Shown here: piece after piece, positions 8,998 to 18,500 of the stretch
How the letters are laid out: each line of letters starts with the position of its first letter
Position numbering within the stretch: the stretch's first letter is position 1
Notes under the pieces: generated by a model
Database searches by the model: none
What the model was told of the DNA's origin: nothing
What the model saw: only the letters and a program-made list of their open reading frames with translations
Program-made: the position numbers and the translations under genes
Source of the DNA: Sphingobium chlorophenolicum
Lineage (GTDB): Bacteria > Pseudomonadota > Alphaproteobacteria > Sphingomonadales > Sphingomonadaceae
Reading direction: 5' to 3'
DNA length: 57,346 nucleotides
Assembly: GCF_000722875.1 (NCBI RefSeq)
Contig: NZ_JFHR01000033.1
Coordinates: 1-57,346 of the forward strand

Positions 8998-9747
8998 ATG
9001 AATTCCCGTTTGCTAGTCCGCAAATATCTGATCGCGTCCGTCCTTGCACTCGGCGGCGCCAGTGCGGCGGGCGCGGGCTTTCTGCTCCAGAGCCGCCCGG
9101 CGCAGGCTATCCCCGTGTTTGACAGCGCCAATTATGCGCAGAACCTGCTGACTGCGGCGCGCACGCTCCAGCAGATCAACCAGCAGATCCAGTCGCTCCA
9201 GAACGAAGCGTCCATGCTGACCAACATGGCGAAGAATCTGAGCCGCATCAGCTTCCCCGAACTTCAGCAGCTGACCGACAAGTTGCGCGCAGTCGACCAG
9301 CTCATGGAGCAGGCGCAGGGCATCGATTTCAGGATCGGCAATCTCGACGCGCAGTTCCGCCGGCTGTTTCCCACCGATTATGATGCCGCGCTGCGGATGG
9401 ACGTGCGGTTGGGTAATGCGCGCGAACGTTTCGACACTGCCATGGCCGCCTTCCAGCAGAGCATGGCCGTCCAGTCCCAGGTCGTCGGCAATGTGACGCA
9501 GGATGCACAGACGCTGGAAGCCCTGTCCGCCAGGAGCGAGAATGCGGAGGGTGCGTTGCAGGCGACCCAAGCGACCAACCAACTGCTCGCGCTCGCCACC
9601 AAGCAGCAGCTCCAGATTCAGAATATGATGGCCGCGCATTACCGCGCCGAAGCGGTGGAACAGGCGCGGCGGGTTCAAGCCGAGGCCGATGCGCGCACCG
9701 CGACGCGGCAATTCCTGGGCTCGGGTTCCGCCTACACGCCCCGTTGA
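8998..9747 (+). CDS. trbJ: Conjugal transfer protein TrbJ (VirB5 family)
   Basis: The 249-residue secreted or periplasmic protein has a signal peptide (hydrophobic LIASVLALGGASAAGAG, ending near RPAQA). It is followed by IPVFDSANYAQNLL, a conserved TrbJ motif. The remainder is helical, with Gln-rich heptads (INQQIQSLQNEASML; ATKQQLQIQNMMAAHYRAEA). VirB5-like proteins act at the pilus tip or assembly. AAGGAG at 8985-8990 is seven bases before the ATG. The frame is open further upstream, but that part overlaps trbE and lacks a ribosome binding site. Confidence 0.9.
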   Translation: MNSRLLVRKYLIASVLALGGASAAGAGFLLQSRPAQAIPVFDSANYAQNLLTAARTLQQINQQIQSLQNEASMLTNMAKNLSRISFPELQQLTDKLRAVDQLMEQAQGIDFRIGNLDAQFRRLFPTDYDAALRMDVRLGNARERFDTAMAAFQQSMAVQSQVVGNVTQDAQTLEALSARSENAEGALQATQATNQLLALATKQQLQIQNMMAAHYRAEAVEQARRVQAEADARTATRQFLGSGSAYTPR

Positions 9748-9796
9748 GATGAGGCAGCGCTGGTCCCACCGCTCCCCCACGGCCGGACGCTGCCTC

Positions 9797-9848
9797 GTCG
9801 CGGAGCCTCGCTGCTTGTCAGCCCCTCTCGATGGCGGGGCTCCGCGAC
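9797..9848 (+). promoter_or_regulatory. Stable hairpin in the trbJ-trbL gap
   Basis: The arms 9797-9811 and 9834-9848 pair over 15 positions with a single G-U pair, closing a 22-base loop. The gap of 125 bases between trbJ and trbL is the only long gap in an otherwise overlapping operon, and it has no convincing TrbK lipoprotein ORF. No T-tract follows, so this is more likely a processing, attenuation or translation-control element than a classical terminator. Its function is inferred. Confidence 0.5.
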
Positions 9849-9872
9849 ACCCATTGCCAGGGATCACAGACC

Positions 9873-11171
9873 ATGTCTGACCTCAATGTCATCGACCGGT
9901 TCATGGCGACCTTCATCGCCTATATCGACAGCGGCTTCGGCCTGCTGGGCGGCGATGTCCGCTTCCTCACTGCGACGCTGATCGGGATCGACATCACGCT
10001 CGCGGCGCTCTTCTGGGCGATGGGCGGCGAGCAGGACGTGATCGGCCGGTTTTTGAAGAAGATCCTGTTTGTGGGTGCCTTTGCCTACATCATCAACAGC
10101 TTCTCGACCCTGTCGGAGATCATCTTCCGCTCCTTTGCCGCAGCGGGTCTGACCGCGGGCGGGGGCAGCATCTCGGCGGACGATCTCCTGAAACCCGGAC
10201 GGCTTGCCGGGACAGGGTTCGAAGCCGCCTGGCCACTGCTCAACCAGGCCTCGGAGCTGATGGGGTTCACCAGCTTCTTCGACAATTTCCTGATGATCGC
10301 GATTTTGCTCTTCGCGTGGGCGATCGTCATCATCGCCTTCTTCATTCTCGCCGTGCAGATGTTCGTGACCGTGATCGAGTTCAAGCTCGTCTCGCTGGCG
10401 GGCTTCATTCTCATTCCCTTTGCGCTCTGGAACCGCACCAGCTTTCTGGCCGAGCGTGTGCTGGGTCATGTGGTCAGTTCCGGGATCAAGGTCATGGTGC
10501 TGGGCGTCATCGTCGGCATCGGCTCCAGCTTCTTTGCCGAGATGGTGGGCGCGCTGAACGAGCAGGAGCCCGATATCGGTGCGGCGATGAGTCTGGTTCT
10601 CGCAGCGCTGGCCCTGTTTGGCCTGGGCATTTTCGCGCCGGCCATGGCGTCGGGTCTTGCCTCCGGCGCGCCGCAATTGGGGGCTGGCGCCGCCGTTGGC
10701 AGCGTGGCCGGTGCCGCCGGTGTTGCGATGCTGGGCGGCGCAGCAACAATGGGTGCGGGACGAGCGCTGTCCGGTGGCGCGCTGGCAGCGATCCGGGCAG
10801 GCACGAATATGGGTACAGCCGCGCAGGCCGCCTACCAATTGGGGCAGGAAACATCTGGTTCCAACAGCATGTCCGCCGGCCTCGGTGGCGTAGCCAAGGC
10901 TGCCGCGCACGGGCTGCGCAACAAGGCGGAACAGGCGCTCGGCCTTGGCGAAGCCGCCGAGCGTGGCCGGGAAGCGGCCTGGTCGGCGTTGGGTACCGGC
11001 GCTGCCGATGCATCCGGCTCATCGTCGACCAGTAATGTGCCGAACTGGGCGCAAGCGATGCAACGTCGGCAGGATGGCCGGCATCATCGGCATCTTGCCG
11101 TGCAGACCCTGAAAGAGGGTGATCGCGGCAGCGCGGCAGCCACCCCCGACATCCATGAAAAGGACGACTGA
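9873..11171 (+). CDS. trbL: Conjugal transfer protein TrbL (VirB6 family)
   Basis: This 432-residue polytopic inner-membrane channel component has hydrophobic segments near residues 35-50, 65-85, 145-180, 200-230 and 240-265 (for example LLFAWAIVIIAFFILAVQMF). A long Gly/Ala-rich and then hydrophilic C-terminal tail follows, normal for TrbL. I start at MSDLNVIDRF, where similarity to TrbL begins; AGGGA lies about ten bases upstream. The open frame extends back to 9831, but that part overlaps the hairpin and is not TrbL-like. The stop is two bases before trbF. Confidence 0.92.
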   Translation: MSDLNVIDRFMATFIAYIDSGFGLLGGDVRFLTATLIGIDITLAALFWAMGGEQDVIGRFLKKILFVGAFAYIINSFSTLSEIIFRSFAAAGLTAGGGSISADDLLKPGRLAGTGFEAAWPLLNQASELMGFTSFFDNFLMIAILLFAWAIVIIAFFILAVQMFVTVIEFKLVSLAGFILIPFALWNRTSFLAERVLGHVVSSGIKVMVLGVIVGIGSSFFAEMVGALNEQEPDIGAAMSLVLAALALFGLGIFAPAMASGLASGAPQLGAGAAVGSVAGAAGVAMLGGAATMGAGRALSGGALAAIRAGTNMGTAAQAAYQLGQETSGSNSMSAGLGGVAKAAAHGLRNKAEQALGLGEAAERGREAAWSALGTGAADASGSSSTSNVPNWAQAMQRRQDGRHHRHLAVQTLKEGDRGSAAATPDIHEKDD

Positions 11172-11173
11172 TC

Positions 11174-11953
11174 ATGATCTTTCGACGAACGATCCAGCGA
11201 TATGGCAAGACGCCGCAGCCTGAGACGCGCTACAGCCGAGCCGGCCAGGTCTGGGATGAACGGATCGGCAGCGCGCGCGTGCAAGCCCGTAATTGGCGGT
11301 TGATGGCCTTTGGAACCCTGACCCTGTCGAGCGCCATGGCGGTCGGTCTCATCTGGCAGTCGTCGCAGAGCCGGGTGGTGCCCTATGTCGTCGAGGTCGA
11401 CCGATTGGGCGAGGCGCGGGCGGTGACAGAGGTTGAAGGCAACTATCAGCCCACCGATCCCCAGATCGCGTGGCAGCTCTCTCGCTTCATCGAGAATGTC
11501 CGTGGGGTGTCGCTCGATCCGGTACTGATGCGCCGCAACTGGCTCCAGGCTTATGATTTCGTGTCCGAGCGCGGGGGGCTGTTCCTCGGGGAATATGCAC
11601 GTGCCCGGCAGCCTTTCGCGCGGATCGGGGAGCGCACGATTTCCATTCAGGTGACCAGTGTGCTGCGCGCGTCGGATAAATCCTTCCAGCTCAAATGGAT
11701 CGAAAGCGAATATGAGCGGGGGAGCCTTGCCGGCACGTCACGCTGGACCGCGATCCTCACCGTCAAAACTCGAACGCAGCGGACGACTGATAGCCTGCGC
11801 CGCAACCCGCTCGGCATCTATGTCGATGGCATCGATTGGAGCCGGGAGGTGGATGGCGATGGTCCCGGTGCCGGGCAGGCGGCCGCAACCGCAGCGCCGA
11901 AACCATCCGCAGTCTCTCGCCCATCCACCGAAATGCCGGAGGTCGCCCGATGA
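11174..11953 (+). CDS. trbF: Conjugal transfer protein TrbF (VirB8 family)
   Basis: The 259-residue bitopic inner-membrane scaffold protein has a short cytoplasmic N-terminus (PETRYSRAGQVWDERIGSAR), a single membrane helix (MAFGTLTLSSAMAVGLIW) and a periplasmic VirB8 domain. That domain includes VVPYVVEVDRLGEA and the region around NWLQAYDFVSERG. The family's conserved NPLGIYVDGIDWSRE lies near the end. AAAGGA precedes the ATG. The stop overlaps the trbG start (ATGA, 11950-11953). Confidence 0.93.
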   Translation: MIFRRTIQRYGKTPQPETRYSRAGQVWDERIGSARVQARNWRLMAFGTLTLSSAMAVGLIWQSSQSRVVPYVVEVDRLGEARAVTEVEGNYQPTDPQIAWQLSRFIENVRGVSLDPVLMRRNWLQAYDFVSERGGLFLGEYARARQPFARIGERTISIQVTSVLRASDKSFQLKWIESEYERGSLAGTSRWTAILTVKTRTQRTTDSLRRNPLGIYVDGIDWSREVDGDGPGAGQAAATAAPKPSAVSRPSTEMPEVAR

Positions 11954-12792
11954 AACCCTATCATGTCCTTCCATGCGTTCTGCTGCCACTCATCGCGTGT
12001 CCGGCAAAAGCAGCAGATGCCACGGGGGCGGGATCGTCCACCATCGTCAACGCGGCCAATCAGGCGGCAACGTCGAGTCCAAAAGCGGACAGGTTCCTGA
12101 ACGCGGTGCAGGTCTATCCCTATGCTGTGGGCACCATCTACAAACTGATTACCGCGCCTGAGTATGTCTCCGACATATCGCTCGAGCCTGGCGAGACGCT
12201 GGTGGCGGTGGCGAGCGGTGACACGGTGCGCTGGATCATCGGCGACACAAGCAGCGGCGAGGGGACTGCGAAGCAGGTCCATGTGCTCGTCAAGCCGAGC
12301 ATGGCCGGTCTTTCGACCAATCTCCTCATTACGACCGATCGACGCGCCTATCATCTGTCACTGGTGAGCACGGCCCGTACGGCGCTTACCGGCATATCCT
12401 GGTCCTATCCCCAGGATGCGTTGCTGGCGCTGCGCCGCGCGACGGACGAGGCGAAGATTCGGGAACCGGTGTCGTCGGGGATTGCCGTGGAGCAACTGCA
12501 TTTCAATTATGAGATTTCCGGCGACAGGCCTGCCTGGCGACCTGTGCGTGCGTTCGATGATGGCCGACAGACCTTTGTCGAGTTTCCCGCATCCATTGTC
12601 GCGGGTGATGCGCCGCCGCTTTTTCTGGTCGACCAGAAGGGCGACGTGCAGTTGGTAAATTACCGCCTCAAGGACCGGTTTTACGTGGTGGACCGGATCT
12701 TCGATCGGGCGGAACTCCGGTTCGGGTCGAAGAAACAGCAGATCGTTCGGATCAGCCGCGTGGCCCCCGGCAAGTCTGGGAGGCGCTCATGA
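11950..12792 (+). CDS. trbG: Conjugal transfer protein TrbG (VirB9 family)
   Basis: The 280-residue core-complex protein has a signal peptide (MKPYHVLPCVLLPLIACPAK, cleaved near AKAAD). VirB9-type motifs follow: VQVYPYAVGTIYKLITAPEY, DISLEPGE, then HVLVKPSMAGLSTNLLITTD. The C-terminal VirB9 domain contains NFNYEI-like sequence and ends RISRVAPGKSG. Together with TrbI and a TrbH/VirB7 lipoprotein it would build the outer-membrane core; no separate VirB7 gene is seen. The start is fixed by the four-base overlap with trbF, and the end overlaps trbI by four bases. Confidence 0.93.
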   Translation: MKPYHVLPCVLLPLIACPAKAADATGAGSSTIVNAANQAATSSPKADRFLNAVQVYPYAVGTIYKLITAPEYVSDISLEPGETLVAVASGDTVRWIIGDTSSGEGTAKQVHVLVKPSMAGLSTNLLITTDRRAYHLSLVSTARTALTGISWSYPQDALLALRRATDEAKIREPVSSGIAVEQLHFNYEISGDRPAWRPVRAFDDGRQTFVEFPASIVAGDAPPLFLVDQKGDVQLVNYRLKDRFYVVDRIFDRAELRFGSKKQQIVRISRVAPGKSGRRS

Positions 12793-14051
12793 CGGAGATC
12801 GGACAAGAGGAACCCGCATTGGCGGCGGGGCCAGGCGAGGAAGTGGCAACTATCACGGCAAACGCCTCCCGAAAGGAAAATCCTGCTTCCCTGCAAATGC
12901 GCGCCCAGCCGGTTCGCGCCTTGCGGTTCAAGCGAGAGGTCTTGATCGGTGCTGCTGCGGTCGCCTCCTGCGCGCTGGCGGGGACGGCCTGGTGGGCGCT
13001 GACCTCGAACCGTCATGTCGGTCAGGTAATGTTTGCCGAAGGCGTGGAAAAGACGGGATCGCCTGCCGATTCCCTTTCCGGCCTGCCGAAAAGCTATGAT
13101 GCGGTGCCACAATTAGGGCCACCGTTGCCGGGTGATTTGGGTAGGCCTATCCTCCATCGGCAGCGCGAACGCGCGAGCCAACTGCCAGTCGGGGATGATG
13201 CAGCCGCTCTAGCCGCACGGGACGCGGCCGCCGCGCGCGAGCGGGATGTCGCTGAGTTGCGGTCAGCCCGGCAATCGACTTTGCTGGCAACGACTTCGTC
13301 GCGGGAATCGGAAGCGACAAGTGAGGGGACTGGCAAACCCACGTCCATGGATCAGCCCGCTCAGGTATCGGTGACAGAGGGGACCATTGATCCCGATCGC
13401 GATCAAAACGCCCAGGCCCGCAAGCTGCGTTTCATGGCAGCGTTGGATAAAGGAAACACCACAAACCCTTACACTCTCGAGCGGCCAATTTCGGCGAGCA
13501 TAGTTTCGGCGGGCAGCGTGATCGCAGGGAGCCTTATAACCGGTCTCCGCTCCGATCTTCCCGGTCTGGTTACCGCACAGGTCTCGGAGCGGGTCTATGA
13601 TAGTGCGACCGGCCGCATCTTGCTCATTCCGCAGGGCGCGAGGCTCATCGGGGAATATGATAGCGCCGTCGCCTACGGCCAGAGTCGTGCATTAATTGCC
13701 TGGCAGCGGATCATCTTGCCCGATGGAAGCTCCATCCGTTTGGATAATGCACCGGCCACCGATCCAGCTGGCTATACTGGCTTAAGCGATCGGGTAGACC
13801 AGCATAGCGGCCGCCTGCTGAAAGGCGTTGCCATTGCGACATTGCTGGGTGTTGGAGCCAATCTGACTTTTTCAGGGGAGAGCGATCTCGTTCAGGCGAT
13901 GCGCGAAGCGACGCAGCAGAATGTCGCCCGTGCTGGCGATCAGATCGCTCAGCGGAATCTGCAGGTTCAGCCCACTATCACGATCCGGCCAGGGACACCG
14001 GTGAGGCTTTTGGTGCAGCGCGACCTGATCCTGCCCACGTGGAAAGAATAG
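12789..14051 (+). CDS. trbI: Conjugal transfer protein TrbI (VirB10 family)
   Basis: The 420-residue channel protein spans the envelope. It has a cytoplasmic N-terminus, one membrane helix (VLIGAAAVASCALAGTAWWAL), a Pro-poor periplasmic linker and the VirB10 C-terminal domain. Motifs are SAGSVIAGSLITGLRSDLPG, VTAQVSERVYDS, LLIPQGARLIGEYDS and ITIRPGTPVRLLVQRDL. Length and motif order are typical. It is translationally coupled to trbG and followed after ten bases by the DUF2274 gene. Confidence 0.95.
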   Translation: MTEIGQEEPALAAGPGEEVATITANASRKENPASLQMRAQPVRALRFKREVLIGAAAVASCALAGTAWWALTSNRHVGQVMFAEGVEKTGSPADSLSGLPKSYDAVPQLGPPLPGDLGRPILHRQRERASQLPVGDDAAALAARDAAAARERDVAELRSARQSTLLATTSSRESEATSEGTGKPTSMDQPAQVSVTEGTIDPDRDQNAQARKLRFMAALDKGNTTNPYTLERPISASIVSAGSVIAGSLITGLRSDLPGLVTAQVSERVYDSATGRILLIPQGARLIGEYDSAVAYGQSRALIAWQRIILPDGSSIRLDNAPATDPAGYTGLSDRVDQHSGRLLKGVAIATLLGVGANLTFSGESDLVQAMREATQQNVARAGDQIAQRNLQVQPTITIRPGTPVRLLVQRDLILPTWKE

Positions 14052-14061
14052 GAAATACATC

Positions 14062-14289
14062 ATGGTGGGACTGAAACTGCCAAGAATTCCAGATCGTACT
14101 CCAGTGAAGTTGACGATATTGGTCCCACCGGATCTTTACCAGGCGTTGGTTGATTATGCGACGCTGTATAGTCAGATTTATGGAAGGGAGGAGCCGCTGA
14201 TCGAGCTGGTGCCTGCAATGTTGGCTGCCTTTCTGGAGGGCGATAAAGCTTTTGTGAAAGGAAGGGCAGCGTTGGAGAGACGGACATAA
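14062..14289 (+). CDS. DUF2274 protein at the end of the trb operon
   Basis: The 75-residue protein reads MVGLKLPRIPDRTPVKLTI, then VPPDLYQALVDYATLY and LVPAMLAAFLEGDKAF. This is the DUF2274 family that regularly follows trbI in alphaproteobacterial conjugation modules. The pattern (basic beta strand followed by two helices) resembles a ribbon-helix-helix DNA-binding protein, so a regulatory role is possible but unproven. AGGA lies eight bases before the ATG. Base composition is less GC-rich than in the trb genes. Confidence 0.85.
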   Translation: MVGLKLPRIPDRTPVKLTILVPPDLYQALVDYATLYSQIYGREEPLIELVPAMLAAFLEGDKAFVKGRAALERRT

Positions 14290-14499
14290 TTGGATTACAT
14301 ACAGCCTGACGTGCAACGTGAGGAATCAGCAGCAGCGGCTCCCCTTCGAATGGAAGGGCACGGTTTGGCCGCTAGCATCCGCATCATGTTGAGCATTCAA
14401 CCCTCAAGAAGATCATTCGGTGGGACTACGCTACAAGATGATTACAACCAAAATGGATCAAATTCTTTGCCGGCTTTTCGTCTGCAAAGGGTCAGCTAT
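14290..14499 (+). other. Intergenic stretch without a convincing gene
   Basis: An open frame begins with TTG directly after the DUF2274 stop and runs into the IS3 end at 14500, giving 70 codons. It has no ribosome binding site, no recognisable motif and ends inside IS sequence, so it may be the severed start of a former gene. Composition is lower in GC than the flanks. Confidence 0.4.
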
Positions 14500-15463
14500 T
14501 GACCTGCCCCCCGGCAGTCCCTCGCTCATAACGAGAGTCTTGCGGTTGATGACCCTGTCCCGGTTCTGCCACCGGCCAGAACGAGAGATCCGGCGCTTCA
14601 TCGGCCGGGGTTAACCCCGGCCGATGAAGCAAATTCGGCAGGCGTCATGAACCCCAGGGATGTGTGAGGTCGGGTCTCGTTGAAGTCCGTCCGCCACGCC
14701 TCGATCTTGCTCCTGGCGTCGTCCAAAGACAAGAACCAGTGCGTGTTCAGGCATTCATCGCGCGCCGGCCATTGAAGCTTTCCACGAAAGCATTTTCGGT
14801 AGGCTTTCCCGGCCTGCTGAAGTCCAGCGTGACACGGTTGATGTAGGCCCAGTGGTCGAGCGTCCGCGAGATAAGTTCCGGGCCGTTGTCCACCCTGATC
14901 TTGGCAGGCGCGCCGCCGCGCTCGAACAACAGGCGATCCATGACAGCGACCACCTGCTCGCCCTTGATCCCCTGATCGACATGGATCGCGAGGCACTTGC
15001 GGGCGTAGGTATCAACGACTGTCAATGCCCGGAAGCGCTTACCATAGAACAGGGCATCGGACACAAAGTCCATCGCCCAGATTCGTTCCTGTGCGAGGGC
15101 AGAGGCCGTTCCACCCGCCGCGCGGCCATGACGCGCCGGCGCGGCCTTTTTGCCCGTAAATTAAGACCTTCCAGGCGATAAAGGCGGTGTACCCGCTTCA
15201 CATTGACAGGCCAGCCTTCGCGCCGGAGCAGGATATGAATACGGCGATAGCCATAGCGCACGCGGGTCGCCGCGATCTCCTTGATCCTGTTTCTGAGTGG
15301 CGCCTGGTCGCTTCGGATCGACCGATAGCGGTGCGTCTTGCGATCGAACCGGAGCACCGCGCAGCTAAGCCGCTTGCTCACCCGATAACGATCCTGCACC
15401 CAATGGACGATCTCGCGCAGTCGGCCAGGCGCTACACTTTTTTTGCCAGAACCTCCTGGAGCC
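14500..15463 (-). mobile_element. Decayed IS3-family (IS407-like) element
   Basis: One terminal end is visible at 14500 as TGACCTGCCCCCCGG, the TG-starting repeat usual for this family, located beyond the transposase 3' end. On the minus strand the order is the last codons of orfA (reading WLQEVLAKKV then stop), an A7 run (complement of 15438-15444) of the kind used for programmed -1 frameshifting, then a broken orfB. Homology stops at about 15463, so nearly all of orfA and the other terminal repeat are gone. The remnant lies about 90 bases from the 3' end of the giant RTX gene. Confidence 0.75.
14598..15450 (-). pseudogene. IS3-family transposase orfB, frameshifted
   Basis: Three consecutive minus-strand frames together give an IS3 orfB. 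The first has DRYRVSKRLSCAVLRFDRK, RIKEIAATRVRYGYRRIH and HRLYRLEGLNLR. The second has the catalytic core: MDFVSDALFYGKRFRALTV, then RVDNGPELIS and PTENAFVESFNGR. The third has LNTHWFLSLDDARSKIEAWR, FNETRPHTSLGFMTPAEF and a stop. Frame breaks lie near 15100 and near 14765. The DDE residues can still be recognised across frames, but the protein cannot be made. Confidence 0.85.
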
Positions 15464-15550
15464 AGCCAGGCGCTTCACCGCGGCCCGGTATCGTGCCAAC
15501 CCCCGCTGCTTCTTTCGCTTCCGCGCTTCACAACGCCGAAGGCGGACCGA

Positions 15551-18500
15551 TCAGGCGAAGAAATCGAGCGGCTGCACCGGCTCGCGCTTGAAGCCGATGT
15601 CGCTTTCGATCCCAGAACTGGCGCCAAAGGCGTTCATGTCCTGGATCATGGATGCGAGGATGCGGCCCATCTTGTCGACCTCGGACTGCTGCAGTGCGCC
15701 GTTCTCGATGCTGATCGACGAAGGCGATTCGAGCGTGGGTTCCATGAACTGCTGCCGCCATGTTTGATCGCTGAATTTGGCCGGAAGATCGGCCGTGATG
15801 GAACTTGCCGCCCGGAGCTTCGACACGAGAGCGTCGCTCACCGCCATGCTCGCGAACGTGCGGGGCGTGGCGCCCGGCTTGAAGGCAAGCGCCGCATCGC
15901 CGACCAACCCAACCGAGCCGTCCGAGCGGGTGAAGTTGGAGGTGCCGAGCAGGATATTCTCCCCGGCCTTGGCGCGGCCCTCGCGATATTGGGTCGCAAG
16001 TCCGATCGACTTGATCCCGAGCGCCTCAAGCGTCTTGAGTTCGCCGGCATCGGTCACTCCATCCAGATCGGCATCGACCCAGACCTTGAGCTCGTTGAAG
16101 CGAGCGTCCTTGGCGTCGATCAGCTTGTCGCCATTATTGTCGAGGGCGGCGAGCGCCTGAAGATCGCTGCCTACATTGTCCGTTTCAGCCGCGAAGCTCA
16201 GTTCGGACATATCGGTGATGCGGCCGTCATTGTTGCGGTCGATGACAAGGAAGCCGTCACCCTTGCCGATCCAGCCCGTATCGTCGGCTGCACCGTCGCC
16301 GTTCATGTCGAAACTCGCCCTCGACTTCTTTATCGACTTCATCTCGATGCCGTCGCCATCAAGATCGAGGATGATCGGCGAAAGCAGACCGTAGGTACGG
16401 TTCTTGAAGGTCAGCAGGTTCGACATGCCGAGTGCGTCCGAGCGCTGGTCTGTCCCACCCTTCTTCGGTCCGACCTGCATGGCGCCGCCGCTGAAGAAGA
16501 TGCGATATTTGCTCGCCTTGCGGTTGAAGGTCTGCGCGTGCGGTGCGATGTCGGGCAAGCTCGTCGCCGAGGAGTAATAGGTGAGCGCCGCGTCGATGAA
16601 CTGGGCCGTGGTCCCGTTCGTCCGCGTGAAGCTGCCCTTGTTGAGGACCGCGACCTCGCCAAGCGCGAAGGTGCCGTCGACCGCCGTGCCTGCAAGATTG
16701 AGCGACTGGATGCCGCTTGCGTTAAGCGTCTGCGTTTCGCCGCTTTCTGCAACGCCGTCGCCGTCCTTGTCCCGCCATATCCGGAATTCGGTGAAGCGGG
16801 CATCGGCCGGGGAAAGCTTGCCGTCCTTGTTGCTGTCAAAGGCACGCAGGCCCACAAGGTCGGATGCGGCGTCCGCCACATCGTTCACGAAGCTGAACTC
16901 ACCGGCGCCCGTGAGCTTGCCGTCGCCATTGCGATCGAGGAAGAGCATGCCTTCGCCGGCACCCATCCAACTCGTGTCGTCGGCGAGGCCGTCCCCGTCG
17001 ATATCGTAGCGTGCCTTGCTCGCCGCAGCCGATACCGTGGTCACGCCGTTACCGTCGAGGTCGAGAATGATCGGCGAGACGATGCTGACGGTCGTGCCAT
17101 CCTTGAACCTCAGCCGCTCGACGCCCGTCAGTGTGTCGGTGCCGTCATTGCCGTCCGTCAGGATCTGATTGTCGACGATGCTGAGCACACCGCCGCTGCT
17201 CTGGATGGAATAGCTTGCCTGAAGGCCCGCCAGCACCAGCGTATCGGTTCCCGACCCGCCGACGATCGCGTCGTTCCCGGTGCCGCCGGTGATCAAGTCG
17301 TCGCCCGCGCCGCCGTTCAGCGTGTCGTTGCCGGCTCCACCGTTCAGCGTATCATTGCCGTCTCCGCCCGAAAGGCTGTTGTTGGAAAGCGTGCCCGTGA
17401 TCACGTCGTCCCCGGAGCCCGTGATCACATTCTCGATATTGTAAAGCGTATCGGATTCGGCGCCCGACGTCGCCGTGGTCGTGGCGAGATTGATCGTCCA
17501 GGCAGCGGTGGCGCTGCCATAATCGACCGTATCGGTGCCGAGACCGCCGTCGATGAGGTCATTGCCGGCGCCGCCGGAGAGGAGATCGTCGCCAAGGTCG
17601 CCATAGAGCTTGTCGGCCCCGTCGCCGCCGCTCAGCGTGTCGTTCTCGCTGCCCGCATAGATGGTGTCGTCGCCGATGCCCCCGGCCAGAATGTCCGCGC
17701 CGCCATCGCCGATGATGAGGTCGTTCCCGGCCCCACCATCAACCATATCGTCGTCTGCGCCGGCATAGAGCTGGTCGTCGCCCGCCCCGCCGAGGATTGT
17801 GTCTGCTCCTCCGTCGCCGGTCACGACATCATTGCCGTCGCCGGCATCGATCAGGTCGTTGCCGCTGCCGCCGTAGAGCAGGTCGGCGCCGAGACCGCCG
17901 GAAATCTGGTCATCGCCGGCATCGCCAGTGATAGTATCGACGCCGTCGCCGCCGCTGACATTATCGTTGCCGCTGCCGGCGTAGATATTGTCGTTTCCAT
18001 CGCCGCCGATCAGCTCGTCATCGGCCGAGCCTCCGGTGATCATGTCGTTACCCGCTCCGCCGTCGATGCGGTTGGGCGTGTTCGAAGAGCCGAAGAGGCT
18101 ATCGCTGCCGCTGGTGCCATAGACCCAGGCGGGCCCCGCATTGACCGTGACCGAGACATTCGCCGTGGCGGTGAGCGAGCCGTCGCTGACCGTGTAGGTG
18201 AAGCCGCCGGTGCCCTGATACCCCGCATTGGCGGTGAAGACCACTTGGCCCTGGCCATTGAGCGCGACGGTTCCGCCAACCGCATTGCCTACCGCGGTGA
18301 TACTGAGCGTGCTGCCTTCGACGTCGCTGTCATTCGCAAGCAGGGTCGCGGGGTCGATCACAATGGCGCTGCCCGCCAATGCCGTGAGGCCGCTGTCGTT
18401 GGCCGCGACCGGGGCGTCGTTGACGGGCGTGATCGTCAGGCGGAAGTCGTCGAAGATGGACTGCGCGCCGTCGCTTGCGGTCACCCGCACGTCGATGAAG

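Noticed and set aside
9751..9880. Short plus-strand ORF in the trbJ-trbL gap as TrbK
   Set aside because: It has no signal peptide or lipobox and is composed of Arg/Pro-rich sequence generated by the hairpin arms.
17050..18110. Regular GC-rich short repeats as a CRISPR or satellite array
   Set aside because: The periodicity is 27 bases, equal to RTX nonapeptides in frame. Repeats are degenerate at DNA level and fully explained by the coding sequence.
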